23,796 nt of DNA from Deltaproteobacteria bacterium. GTDB taxonomy: Bacteria > Myxococcota > UBA796 > SXON01. The translations under genes and the position numbers were made by a program. Each line of letters starts with the position of its first letter. The stretch's first letter is position 1. Shown in pieces: positions 1 through 7,544 of the stretch. The notes beneath the pieces were generated by a model. The model did not search any database. It was not told the origin of the DNA and worked only from the letters and a program-made list of their open reading frames with translations. Location of the stretch: positions 1 through 23,796 of the forward strand of contig CANKNP010000027.1 in assembly GCA_947483545.1 (NCBI GenBank). Reading direction: 5' to 3'.

Positions 1-981
1 CGAGATCCCGGCTTTTTCCTGGGCCCCGCCTCCGCACGTCTTGAACCGCTCGAAGCTGACCACGTGCGGTCCCTTCTCGCTCAGCGGCACCTTCAGGCTC
101 CACTTCACGGCCTTGGGGTCCTCGGGCGCCAGGTTGGGGGTCAACGGCAGCCAATCCTTCCACACGTTCGCGGAATACGTGCACTGGGCGCTCGGCTTCT
201 CGTCTTTGTGCAACGTGGACGTGAACTCGTAGGTCCCCGCCGGGTACGTGTGCGCCGTGGCCCCGTCCGCCACCACCGTGGTCGCGGCCTCGACGTCCTT
301 GCAAGCCTCGAAGAGCCAGCCCTCTTTCGTCTCCTGGAACTTGGCCGTTCCGACCGGGTTTTCATATTCCACCACCCGGCTGTCCTGCATCGCGATGTAC
401 TTGTCCTGCACGGTCAACATGCACTTCGCCTTGTCCACGGCCACCATGAACTTGCCGCGGATCTTGTTGTTCGGGCCGTTGTAGGAGACGAACGTCTGCG
501 TGCGCTCCTCGCCCTTCAGGTAGCTGACCTCTTTCTCGATGTCCTTCTGCACCCGTTCGAACTCGGCGGCGGGGATTCCGGTCACGGCCGACAGGCCTGC
601 GGGGTCCACCTTGCCCTCATGTGTCGCGGCCCAGGCGCGGGACCACTCCTTCGCGTGCACATCGTCCTCGATGCAGGTGGCGATTTTTCCTTTGATCTCA
701 CAGGAGTACGTGTACACCTCTGAGAGGGAGCTTGCAGTGTAGTCTGCCTTGATCTTTCCGCCGTCGTCCCGAAAACGCATCCGGGTCTGGGGCTGGGGCT
801 TGTCAGGGCCGGAGGGCTGCGGCCGGAGCCAGAGCCAGCTCGTACCGGCGAGGGTATCCACCGCCAGCGGGCAACTGTCCTCTTTCTTCGGCTCCTCTTT
901 CGGCACCGGGGCAGGGGAGTCGCACCCGGTGAACAGGGAGGCGGCGAGCGAGGTGGCGAGCAAGCAGAGGGCAGGGCGCAA
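1..981 (-). CDS. Putative outer-membrane or periplasmic lipoprotein, 3' end outside window
   Basis: An open frame runs without a stop from about 981 to the window edge (327 codons), so the C-terminus is missing. It has no good ATG; I chose the TTG at 979-981 because it gives a typical lipoprotein signal: Met-Arg, a hydrophobic stretch (LCLLATSLAASLF), then the lipobox FTGC with Cys20 as the lipidation site. An acidic/lysine/proline linker (EEPKKED) follows, then a soluble domain rich in beta-prone segments with several paired Cys residues. I do not recognise the family. It is divergent from the acetyltransferase gene, 82 bp apart. No clear Shine-Dalgarno is visible before the TTG, so the start is the weakest part of the call. 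The lipoprotein nature is well supported; the function is unknown. Confidence 0.72.
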   Translation of the reverse strand, partial: MRPALCLLATSLAASLFTGCDSPAPVPKEEPKKEDSCPLAVDTLAGTSWLWLRPQPSGPDKPQPQTRMRFRDDGGKIKADYTASSLSEVYTYSCEIKGKIATCIEDDVHAKEWSRAWAATHEGKVDPAGLSAVTGIPAAEFERVQKDIEKEVSYLKGEERTQTFVSYNGPNNKIRGKFMVAVDKAKCMLTVQDKYIAMQDSRVVEYENPVGTAKFQETKEGWLFEACKDVEAATTVVADGATAHTYPAGTYEFTSTLHKDEKPSAQCTYSANVWKDWLPLTPNLAPEDPKAVKWSLKVPLSEKGPHVVSFERFKTCGGGAQEKAGIS

Positions 982-1063
982 GGGGCGACTCAGGTTCGGG
1001 CCGGTGTACCAAAGCGCGCCCGGAGGGTCAAGCGACGGGGGCTTCGGGGCGATATCGGAGCGG

Positions 1064-1630
1064 ATGCCCGCCGAGTACACGATCGCCCCTGCTGCAGCGT
1101 CGGACGCCGCCGGTTTGATGGCGTTGCGGCTCGGCGTCGTGGCCGCCGGCGAATTTCTCGTCGCGGAGCCCGGGGAGTTCCAGCCATCGATCGAAGCGAC
1201 GGTCGCGAAGATTCGGGCCGCGGCGCCGCCGGCGAACGGCACGCCGTCTTCTGCGCCTCCGGTGCGCCCGCCGTGTCGGTGTATGCTCGTCGCGCGAGCG
1301 AGGCACCAGGCCGTGGGCGTGATCGAGGTTCAGCCGGGCACGTTTCGACGCAACGCGCATGTCGGGCACGTGGAGTTGTTGGTGCGGGCCGATTGGCGGG
1401 GCCAAAGCATCGGCCGGGCGTTGATGACCGAGATGCTCGCCTGGTGTCGCGGGAGCAGCCTGCGAAAGTTGGCTCTCGCTGTCTACGCTCACAACGCCCC
1501 CGCCATCCACCTCTACCGCTCCTTCGGGTTTGTTGAGGAGGGCCGCCGCGTCGGCGAGTACCGGTTCCCGGACGGCACCTTCCACGACGATCTGCTCATG
1601 GCGCTCCCCCTCTTCCCCCCTGGGTCTTGA
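1064..1630 (+). CDS. GNAT-family N-acetyltransferase
   Basis: Encodes 188 residues. It is expected to transfer an acetyl group from acetyl-CoA to an amine; the substrate cannot be told from sequence. The acetyl-CoA-binding motif A is visible at about 109-125 as RADWRGQSIGRALMTEM (the Q/RxxGxG/A pyrophosphate loop). Motif B follows at about 138-161, including AIHLYRSFGFVEEGR, where the Tyr is the usual general-acid position. The closest general type is the RimI/L-amino-acid acetyltransferase group. The frame is open much further upstream, but that part overlaps the opposite-strand lipoprotein gene. ATG 1064 has GGAG at 1057-1060, gives the normal length for a GNAT domain and is preferred. The segment at about residues 52-70 is Ala/Pro-rich and probably a loop between strands. 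Confidence 0.88.
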   Translation: MPAEYTIAPAAASDAAGLMALRLGVVAAGEFLVAEPGEFQPSIEATVAKIRAAAPPANGTPSSAPPVRPPCRCMLVARARHQAVGVIEVQPGTFRRNAHVGHVELLVRADWRGQSIGRALMTEMLAWCRGSSLRKLALAVYAHNAPAIHLYRSFGFVEEGRRVGEYRFPDGTFHDDLLMALPLFPPGS

Positions 1631-1675
1631 CGCTCCCCTGACACGCCGCTACAGTGGCAGTGTCCAGAGGTTTCG

Positions 1676-1864
1676 ATGGATCATCGCGTCGAGTTCTTCG
1701 CTGTTTGGGGCTCGTTTGACGACGAGTCGGGCGCGACCGCGATTGAGTACGCCCTCGTCGCCGGCTTGATGGCGCTCGTCTGCGTCGCTGCCTTCACCCA
1801 GCTCGGGGTGATCATGGACACGTTCTACAGCGTCACCAGCGCGCTCGTCGACGCCGCGATCTGA
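1676..1864 (+). CDS. flp: Flp/Fap-type class IVb pilin
   Basis: This 62-residue protein has the hallmark of Flp-type pilins of the tight-adherence (Tad) system: a short hydrophilic leader ending DDESG, then ATAIEYALVAG starting the hydrophobic helix. A TadV-like prepilin peptidase would cut after Gly19, leaving Glu at +5 and Tyr at +6, the conserved pair of this class. The rest is one hydrophobic helix and a short tail. The start ATG 1676 has AGAGG at 1666-1670 with 5 nt spacing. The leader is somewhat longer than in textbook Flp proteins. No tadV, cpaB/cpaC, tadA or tadE/G gene is nearby, so assembly genes must lie elsewhere if the pilin is used. The family call is confident; the function here is inferred. 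Confidence 0.9.
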   Translation: MDHRVEFFAVWGSFDDESGATAIEYALVAGLMALVCVAAFTQLGVIMDTFYSVTSALVDAAI

Positions 1865-1896
1865 CCGCGCGCTATACTGCTCGGCTTGGAGGTCTG

Positions 1897-3024
1897 GTGC
1901 GTCCTGTCTCGCTTGCTTGGTGTGCGATCCTCATCTGCGCGGTGGCCCCGCTCGGCGCCTGTTTCTCGCCCGAGGCCCCCGAGTTCGAGGTGACGACCCT
2001 CGCGTTCGAGAACGACTACACCGAGAACACCGACATCGTCATCCAGCCCTACCAGTACGAGAACCTGGACTGCCCCGATGACCAGCCGGCCACGTTCTAC
2101 ACCGTCTACCGGGAGGGGCTCACCACCGCGGCGCCCGTGGTGATCTTCTTCCACTCGGGGGCGTTCGACTACATCGTGAGCCCCCGGTCGGATGACCCGC
2201 TCTACGGCGATCACTACCAGGACGAGTCGCGCCTTGGCGGGGAGTGGGCGAACCAGAAGATCTTCGAGACCCTCGGCTTGCTCCCGGGCGACGGCACCGA
2301 AGAGAACCTGGGCACCTTGCCTGCGGCGCTCGCCGACGCCGGGGCGTTCACCCTGTACCCCTCCAACTGTTGGGGAGATCTCTGGCACAACGAGGTCGGC
2401 TACGCGGTGAACGACCCCAACGAGGGGTTCGCCCGCAACGGGCGTTACCTCGCCTGGGTCATGTCCGCGATCGCGAGCCCGGACGCCGAGACCGCCGTGC
2501 ATTGGCAGGGCGAGCTGGGTCTCGCCGACCTGCCCATCGCCATTGACTACACCTCCATCTCGCTTGTCGGCCTGGGCGAAGGCGGTCGGGCGATCCCCGA
2601 GCTCCTCCGCCGCTCCCAGACCGTCAACACCACCAGCCCGTCAAGCGCCGCCTTGCCTGTCATCCGGGGCATCCTCGTGGACTCCGCCATGGACGATCTG
2701 GCGCCCATCGTCGCCACCCCGACCAGCTTTCCCGACCTCTACACGGGCCTTGAGCGCATCTACAGCGTGGACATCGACAGCGACATCGGCCAGTACAGCC
2801 TGGGCCGCTGGTTCACCGAGCGCGCCCCGACCTACCCCGTGCACATGGCCTGGTCCGGCGCCGATCCCCAGGTCCCCAACGACACGCTCGACGCCTACTT
2901 CGCCGCCGAAGCCGCCAACCCCACCCTCTTGACCTCCAAAGACTACGGCCTTCCCGCCCACGTCTTCCTCAACTCCAACGAGACCGACGCCAAGGTCGCC
3001 GTCTCCTTGATGTTGGGCCTGTAA
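1897..3024 (+). CDS. Lipoprotein with alpha/beta-hydrolase-like fold, nucleophile serine apparently missing
   Basis: Encodes 375 residues starting at GTG 1897, with GGAGG at 1888-1892. The N-terminus is a lipoprotein signal with lipobox LGAC and lipidated Cys22. The body reads like a secreted alpha/beta hydrolase: strand plus oxyanion-type turn VVIFFHSGAFDYI (about 81-93), then ISLVGLGEGGRAIPELL (about 221-237) where related enzymes have GxSEGG, then strand GILVDSA (about 258-264), an acid-containing segment near 328-335 and a late His355. At the nucleophile elbow the Ser position is Gly227. It may therefore be a non-catalytic binding protein or use another residue. The fold assignment rests on pattern reading only. 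It is followed by a hairpin at its stop codon and looks monocistronic. Confidence 0.75.
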   Translation: MRPVSLAWCAILICAVAPLGACFSPEAPEFEVTTLAFENDYTENTDIVIQPYQYENLDCPDDQPATFYTVYREGLTTAAPVVIFFHSGAFDYIVSPRSDDPLYGDHYQDESRLGGEWANQKIFETLGLLPGDGTEENLGTLPAALADAGAFTLYPSNCWGDLWHNEVGYAVNDPNEGFARNGRYLAWVMSAIASPDAETAVHWQGELGLADLPIAIDYTSISLVGLGEGGRAIPELLRRSQTVNTTSPSSAALPVIRGILVDSAMDDLAPIVATPTSFPDLYTGLERIYSVDIDSDIGQYSLGRWFTERAPTYPVHMAWSGADPQVPNDTLDAYFAAEAANPTLLTSKDYGLPAHVFLNSNETDAKVAVSLMLGL

Positions 3025-3050
3025 CAATTCTGAGCCCCTCAGTTCTGTTA
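3022..3050 (+). terminator. Imperfect hairpin at the stop codon of the hydrolase-like gene
   Basis: The segment begins with the TAA stop. The arms TAACA/TGTTA and CTGAG/CTCAG pair around a 3-nt internal mismatch, with a CCCC loop. No T-run follows, so it would be a weak intrinsic terminator or an mRNA 3' stabilising hairpin. The rest of the spacer up to 3227 has no gene that I can support. Confidence 0.4.
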
Positions 3051-3227
3051 CATCCCTGAACGGAGGCGGGCGGCTCGCTCCCATCGCCTGGGGTCCATCC
3101 CCGACGTGAAACGCCGCTTCAGATTGGCGGGATCCGGGGCGATCATCTCAAACCGGTGGCGTCACTTCGGGATGATGGAGGGGCCCGCTCAGCGTGCCCC
3201 CCTCAGAAAAAGTGTTACCCCCCCGCC

Positions 3228-3485
3228 ATGTTCGAAGTAGACGCCCTGCGCGCCCTGATCGAAGCTGGGATTCCAGGTTCAACCGCGCTTGTCGAAGACA
3301 ACGCGGGCGATCGCGAGCACTTCGCCGCCCAGGTGGTCGCCCCCTCGTTCGAGGGCCTCTCGCTCATCAAGCAGCACCAGGCGGTCTACCGCACCCTCGG
3401 CGAGCGCATGGGCCGCGAGATCCACGCCCTCGCGCTCACCACTTTCACCCCGGCCCAATGGGCCCAACGGAGCAATCATGGATGA
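3228..3485 (+). CDS. bolA: BolA-family protein
   Basis: Encodes 85 residues. BolA proteins partner with CGFS monothiol glutaredoxins to bind a shared [2Fe-2S] cluster, acting in iron-sulfur trafficking or sensing. The family core is visible: HFAAQVVAPSFEGLSLIKQHQAVY at about 31-54, with the KQHQxVY helix start, and the conserved late His66 (EIHAL) that is a cluster ligand in BolA-Grx complexes. ATG 3228 gives the normal family length; an upstream ATG at 3156 would add an unrelated N-terminus. No strong Shine-Dalgarno is seen before 3228. Its last 8 nt overlap the glutaredoxin start, so the two are very likely translationally coupled. The length fits the short IbaG/YrbA-like branch. Confidence 0.9.
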   Translation: MFEVDALRALIEAGIPGSTALVEDNAGDREHFAAQVVAPSFEGLSLIKQHQAVYRTLGERMGREIHALALTTFTPAQWAQRSNHG

Positions 3486-3786
3486 CACCCGCGCCCGCAT
3501 CGATGCCCTCGTCAAGTCGAACGACATCGTGCTCTTCATGAAGGGCACCAAGTTCTTCCCCCAGTGCGGCTTTTCGGCACGCGCCATTGGGATCCTCCAA
3601 CAATATGGCGTCAAGTTCGAGACCGTGGACGTGCTGGCGGATCCCGAGATCCGCCAGGGCATCAAGGACTACGCGAACTGGCCGACCATCCCGCAGCTTT
3701 ACGTCCGGGGGGAGTTCGTCGGCGGCTCCGACATCATGGCGAGCATGTACGAGAACGGCGAGCTGAAAGCCCTGCTCCAGCCCTGA
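3478..3786 (+). CDS. grxD: Grx4-family monothiol (CGFS) glutaredoxin
   Basis: Encodes 102 residues, the normal size for a single-domain Grx4/GrxD protein. It binds a glutathione-coordinated [2Fe-2S] cluster as a dimer or with BolA and passes clusters to target proteins. Features seen: KGTKFFPQCGFS with active Cys30-Gly-Phe-Ser33, the glutathione-binding WPTIPQLYV (68-76) and the GG at 82-83 followed by SDI. ATG 3478 is preceded by GGAG at 3469-3472 with 5 nt spacing and lies inside the end of the BolA gene. The gene pair order bolA-grx is a well-known functional association. It is followed immediately by a perfect palindrome. Confidence 0.96.
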   Translation: MDDTRARIDALVKSNDIVLFMKGTKFFPQCGFSARAIGILQQYGVKFETVDVLADPEIRQGIKDYANWPTIPQLYVRGEFVGGSDIMASMYENGELKALLQP

Positions 3787-3802
3787 CGCGGGAGTACCCG
3801 CG
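3787..3802 (+). terminator. Perfect GC-rich hairpin directly after the glutaredoxin stop
   Basis: CGCGGG and CCCGCG pair perfectly around the loop AGTA, starting at the base after the TGA. There is no downstream T-run. It may end or protect the bolA-grx transcript. It is also the first of several palindromes in this spacer. Confidence 0.45.
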
Positions 3803-3916
3803 CCAGGGGCCCCGGCAACTTGACCACTCCCCAGGCGCAAGCGCCTAAGCTGGCTGCGCTGGCTCGCCAGCCGGCGCTCGCTGCGCGTCGAAGGCGCTAC
3901 GCGCCGCCAGGGGCCC
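3801..3916. repeat. Cluster of short palindromes bounded by a 12-bp direct repeat
   Basis: The 12-mer CGCCAGGGGCCC occurs at 3801-3812 and again at 3905-3916. Between them are three perfect small palindromes: AGGCGC-AA-GCGCCT at 3833-3846, GCTGGC-TC-GCCAGC at 3858-3871 and GGCGC-TAC-GCGCC at 3893-3905. The arrangement resembles an intergenic REP-type element. I cannot tell from one copy whether it is repeated elsewhere in the genome. Confidence 0.5.
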
Positions 3917-3950
3917 ACCCCGCCTTGCCTGGATAGGCTACGCTCGGTCA

Positions 3951-4649
3951 ATGGTCGTCATTCCCGCTCGGAACGAAGCCCCTCGCATCGGCGGGGTCGT
4001 GCGCGGGGTTCACGCGCTCTGGCCTGGTGTGCCCGTGGTCGTCGTGGAGAACGGCTCCGTGGACGACACCACCGGCGAGGCCTCTCGTGCCGGCGCCACC
4101 GTCCTCCACTCGGCGCCTGGCTATGCCCGCGCGCTCCGCACCGGGTTCATCCACGCGCTTCGGCGAGGTGCCGCCTGGGTCGTCCAGATGGACGGCGATG
4201 GCCAGCACCCCCCCGAGGGCGTCGGCCCCCTCCGCGACGCGCTGGTGGCCGCCGATCTCGTCGTCGGCTCGCGCTTTGTCGAGGAGGTCGGCTACCCCAT
4301 GCCCCCCGAGCGCCGGCTCGCGATCTACGCCCTCGGCCGCTGGGCCAGCCTCTGCGCCGGGCAACCCCTGCGCGACGTCACCTCGGGCTACCGCGCTTGG
4401 CGTCCCGACGCGCTCGCGATGATGGTCGCCGACTACCCCGAGGAGGTCGCCGACGCGAACGTGCTCGTGCGCGCCGTCCGCCGGGGCCTCACCGTCCGCG
4501 AGGTCGCCGTCCCGATGTGTGAGCGCGAGGGCGGGATGTCGCAGCACTCCCCAGCCAGCGGCGCCGGGTTCGCTTTCCGCATGGCCGTGCTGACGGGTTG
4601 GGAGGCCATTCGGTCCGCGGATCCTCGGGTGCGGGCGCCGTCGATCTGA
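3951..4649 (+). CDS. Family 2 glycosyltransferase, DPM1/polyprenyl-phosphate sugar transferase type
   Basis: Encodes 232 residues with a GT-A fold. The N-terminus VVIPARNEAPRIGGVV is the nucleotide-sugar-binding start of GT2 enzymes, VVVENGSVDDT (about 30-40) is the standard second motif and QMDGDGQHPP (79-88) carries the DXD metal-binding site. GSRFVEE and the later TSGYRAWR segment also match the family. There is no C-terminal transmembrane domain, so it resembles the soluble dolichol-phosphate mannose synthase type that loads a lipid carrier with a sugar. Donor and acceptor are unknown. The start ATG 3951 lies right at the first strand. The gene abuts the stop of the convergent peptidase gene with no spacer (4649/4650). 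Confidence 0.9.
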   Translation: MVVIPARNEAPRIGGVVRGVHALWPGVPVVVVENGSVDDTTGEASRAGATVLHSAPGYARALRTGFIHALRRGAAWVVQMDGDGQHPPEGVGPLRDALVAADLVVGSRFVEEVGYPMPPERRLAIYALGRWASLCAGQPLRDVTSGYRAWRPDALAMMVADYPEEVADANVLVRAVRRGLTVREVAVPMCEREGGMSQHSPASGAGFAFRMAVLTGWEAIRSADPRVRAPSI

Positions 4650-6152
4650 TCATTCCACCCGCCAGGCCGGAAACTCCTCCCCAACGCTGACGGCCCCCAG
4701 CCCCCCGTTCTCGATCGCCCCGTCGTCGCTCTCGGGCTCACACAAATACGCCGCGATCCCGGCGAGTCGTTGATCGGTGGGCACCAGGGACCAACCCTCG
4801 GGCAAGGTTCGACGCTCCTCGCGCCAGGACACCTGCACATCCCCGAAGGCGCCCGCCTCCAGGATCCCGCGCCCCCCCTCGGTGCCGACCGATTCCACGC
4901 GCGCAACCTGACAGTCGATCGATTGGGAGGTTCCTTGGGTTGTGACCAAGCCATGGCGTTGGAGCAAGGCCGCGAGGCTCGGCGGCACAGCGTAGGCGTT
5001 CGGACGTGTCACCACCTTCGCCCCGATGAACCTGGCAAGATGTGGGATGGTGACCGCGGTCTCCGCCCCTTCCAGGGTTCGCGGGGTGCGGGTCAGGATC
5101 TCCACCGGCTCGGCAAACGTCGCCAACTTGTAGCGAATCGCAAGGTTGTCCCTGGGCCGTTCGGCCTCGGCGACGACCTGCTGGATCTCGGGTCCGTGGG
5201 TCGCGGCCCAGGCGAGCAGCTCCGACTGCCACGCTCGCGCGGTCGCCACCCGCTCCTCGAAGGGCAGGTAGCTGTAGCACTCGAGCAGGATGTCGAGTCG
5301 CCCCGTCAAACCCCGGTAGTTGGAGCCAAACCGCGGGTGGTGGGGGTACGTCATCCAGCCTTCGCGGACGGGTGAGTTGGGATCGACGTCGCCGTCCACG
5401 TCCATGACCCGCTCGTCCTCGACAAAGTTGCCGTACCAGCCGGAGTGGAACCCGCGGCGCCGGACCGCCTTCATCACGTCGGGGATCAGCTTGTGGCGCA
5501 TGAAGTCGATGGGCTCGGGGCGGCCGGTCTCGATGGTGTGCGGCACGTCCACGGTCATGTGGAAGCGGTGGAGCGAGCCGTTGGTCGCGTGGTTGTCGAT
5601 GGTCAGGTCGGGCGCCCAGGGCTGACAGACGCGGGATTGCAGCAGCCGCATCTCGGGGGCAGCCTGGCGCAGGTAGTCGCGGTTGAGGTTGATGCCGTGG
5701 CTCTGCGTGCGGGTGCCGACCACGGGGCCGATTTGGCCCGTCAACTTGCGCAGATCGAGGCGTCGATTTGCCGGGTCGAGGGCGTCGTTGCCGTCCGGGT
5801 TGAACAGCGGGACGACCAGCAGGGTCATGTGTGCCAGCACGTCGCCCTCGGACGTCGCCAGCAGGTCCCGAACCAGCGCGAGGCTCGCCTCTTTGCCTTC
5901 GACCTCGCCCGGGTGGATGCCATCGACGATCAAGACCACGGGCAGACCGATCCTGCGGGCATCGTCGGGGGTGCGGACACCCCGGGTGGACAGGATCAAG
6001 AGCGGTAGTTCGCGCCCTTGGGGGCTCACGCCGAACGAGGTGACGTGCAGCCGAGGATCCGGGAGCGCTGCGATGAACGCCATGACGTCGGCGTGGAGGG
6101 AGGTCTCGAGAAAGGCGGTGCGCTCGGCGCGGGTGAGGAGGGGAGGGGACAT
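4650..6152 (-). CDS. M14-family zinc carboxypeptidase
   Basis: Encodes 500 residues. M14 peptidases remove C-terminal residues from peptides using one zinc ion. The zinc ligands can be read as His80 and Glu83 in GIHPGEVEGKE and His188 in TIDNHATNGS. Asn157-Arg158 in INLNRDYL corresponds to the substrate-carboxylate binding pair, and Glu291 in DILLECYSYL to the catalytic base. The peptidase domain fills roughly residues 15-320; the C-terminal 180 residues are an extra beta-rich region, as in several large bacterial M14 proteins. No signal peptide is visible from ATG 6152, so the protein may be cytoplasmic, unlike many secreted members. It ends exactly against the convergent glycosyltransferase gene. 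The DUF2314 gene lies 9 bp upstream on the same strand and may share its transcript. Confidence 0.92.
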   Translation of the reverse strand: MSPPLLTRAERTAFLETSLHADVMAFIAALPDPRLHVTSFGVSPQGRELPLLILSTRGVRTPDDARRIGLPVVLIVDGIHPGEVEGKEASLALVRDLLATSEGDVLAHMTLLVVPLFNPDGNDALDPANRRLDLRKLTGQIGPVVGTRTQSHGINLNRDYLRQAAPEMRLLQSRVCQPWAPDLTIDNHATNGSLHRFHMTVDVPHTIETGRPEPIDFMRHKLIPDVMKAVRRRGFHSGWYGNFVEDERVMDVDGDVDPNSPVREGWMTYPHHPRFGSNYRGLTGRLDILLECYSYLPFEERVATARAWQSELLAWAATHGPEIQQVVAEAERPRDNLAIRYKLATFAEPVEILTRTPRTLEGAETAVTIPHLARFIGAKVVTRPNAYAVPPSLAALLQRHGLVTTQGTSQSIDCQVARVESVGTEGGRGILEAGAFGDVQVSWREERRTLPEGWSLVPTDQRLAGIAAYLCEPESDDGAIENGGLGAVSVGEEFPAWRVE

Positions 6153-6161
6153 GCCCGCCCT

Positions 6162-7481
6162 TTACTTCGCGAACGCCGCCGTGGTGTTGCCCTCCCGCGT
6201 CCCATCCGCCTTCTTCCAGACGTAGTCGTAGATCTGGGCGATGTCCACGGTCACGCTCTGGCCCCGGACGACCGACTTCGTCCTCGCCGGCGTGGTCGCG
6301 ACGACACCCGAGAGGATGGAGCCCTGCCAACTGCGCAGCTCGACCCACAGGTACTCACGCGTCCCGTCGGTGTTCGGAAAGGGGACGGAGACCGCGATGG
6401 TGCTGCCGGCGGGCAGGCCGGCTTGCCAGGCGGCCCGGACCTGGCCGGTCAGCCGGGCGCGCATCGCAGCCTGGGCTTCGGCGAGCGTCGTTGGAGCGGC
6501 CGAGGGGGGCGGGGCCAGAGCCGCTGCGACCGACGGGACAGAAGCCACGGGCGGGACGAACGCGACCGGCGGGACCGGGGCGACGGGCGGGACTGGGACA
6601 GGCTGGGCGGCGACGGGCTGCTCCACGGGCGCGCCCAGCACGGCGTCGGCCAACACCTGACCCTTGAACTGCACGGCGATGAGCGGGGCTTCCGGATCCC
6701 CATCCTGCACGCGCGTCTCCGCCAACGTGGCGGTTCCGACGGCGGTTGCGGTCTGGACCGAGAGCGTGCCGGGCAGATCGTTGCGTGTGTGCAGGGCCTC
6801 CGCGATGGCGTTCAGCACATACGCTCCGTCGCCTGCGGCGTCTTCCGGGACGTGCTCGATCACCAGCTCTCGATCTCCGAGCCGCCGAAGCCCGCGTGTC
6901 ACCAACCGCAGCTCCCCCACCACCGCGCTGTCTCCGCCGTTGTGCTCCACGATGAACCAGTCACTGACGGGCCCGGCGGGGTTCTTCGCCGCCCACGCGG
7001 CCTGACCGTAGAGCGCCTGCGTGTCGAGATCCTCGACCCAGCCGTTCGCCGCTTTCGCCGCGTTGACGAACGCGAGATGTGCGATCGTCAGGGTCTGGAC
7101 CGCCTGGCCTCGGGGTGCTGCGAACCACGCCAGCACGACGCTCTCGGAGGTCGCGAGCGCCTCGGGTCGGTCCACGTCCACCCCGAACGCGGCGATGAAC
7201 GCGGCGTCGGGCACGGCAAAGCCGCTCTCCTGGCCGTAGGGGCTGGCGGTCGTGTCGGCGAGGCCCATCAGGCGCCCGGGCGACGTGACCGTGGAATCGA
7301 ACCCTTCGACGGCCGGAATGGCCGAAAGATCCCGCTCCAAGGCGTCAAGCACCGCGTCATCGCAGACGGGATTGCAGTACAGGGCCAGGGCGAACCTGGC
7401 GTCCACCTCCGCGGCGAGGGCTGCAGGGAGGAGCAGGTGAGCGACGAGGAGGGGGAGGGGCATGACGAGGTGGACGCGCAA
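6162..7481 (-). CDS. Secreted protein with Pro-rich linker and C-terminal DUF2314 domain
   Basis: Encodes 439 residues. The start is TTG 7481 in my reading, because it gives a signal peptide with an Arg in the n-region, a Leu/Ala core and cleavage near ALA-AEVDA (about residue 23). ATG 7463 is an alternative, and neither start has a clear ribosome-binding site. The N-terminal half (about 25-265) is unrecognised and contains a Cys pair CNPVCDD. A linker at about 285-320 repeats VPPVA-type hexapeptides. The last 100 residues match DUF2314: EYLWVELRSWQG, GVVATTP and a closing IYDYVWKKADGTREGN. The function of DUF2314 in secreted proteins is unknown. It is divergent from ileS with only 63 bp between the starts. 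Confidence 0.8.
   Translation of the reverse strand: MRVHLVMPLPLLVAHLLLPAALAAEVDARFALALYCNPVCDDAVLDALERDLSAIPAVEGFDSTVTSPGRLMGLADTTASPYGQESGFAVPDAAFIAAFGVDVDRPEALATSESVVLAWFAAPRGQAVQTLTIAHLAFVNAAKAANGWVEDLDTQALYGQAAWAAKNPAGPVSDWFIVEHNGGDSAVVGELRLVTRGLRRLGDRELVIEHVPEDAAGDGAYVLNAIAEALHTRNDLPGTLSVQTATAVGTATLAETRVQDGDPEAPLIAVQFKGQVLADAVLGAPVEQPVAAQPVPVPPVAPVPPVAFVPPVASVPSVAAALAPPPSAAPTTLAEAQAAMRARLTGQVRAAWQAGLPAGSTIAVSVPFPNTDGTREYLWVELRSWQGSILSGVVATTPARTKSVVRGQSVTVDIAQIYDYVWKKADGTREGNTTAAFAK
6535..6606. repeat. 18-bp tandem repeat, four diverged copies, encoding a Pro-Val linker
   Basis: Units begin at 6535, 6553, 6571 and 6589, each starting GGGAC and most ending GGC. On the minus strand they encode the hexapeptide series VPPVA-x of the DUF2314 protein. 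The reading frame is kept, so the copy number could vary without breaking the gene. Confidence 0.75.
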
Positions 7482-7544
7482 GCGGGGAGCTTATTCGGGC
7501 GGGGCCTCCGCATCCTTGATAGCTCGCGCGCCATCGGAGTTTTC

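Noticed and set aside
64..723. 219-codon plus-strand open frame at the window start
   Set aside because: The opposite frame gives a clean lipoprotein signal and a more normal protein composition.
3177..3204. GGAGGGG...CCCCTC inverted repeat upstream of bolA as a regulator or terminator
   Set aside because: Only a short G/C stem in a high-GC spacer, with no T-run or known operator pattern; not strong enough to list.
6018..7544. N-terminal extension of ileS (the plus frame stays open from 6018)
   Set aside because: It covers the coding region of the secreted DUF2314 protein on the other strand, has no synthetase similarity, and a well-placed GGAG precedes GTG 7545.
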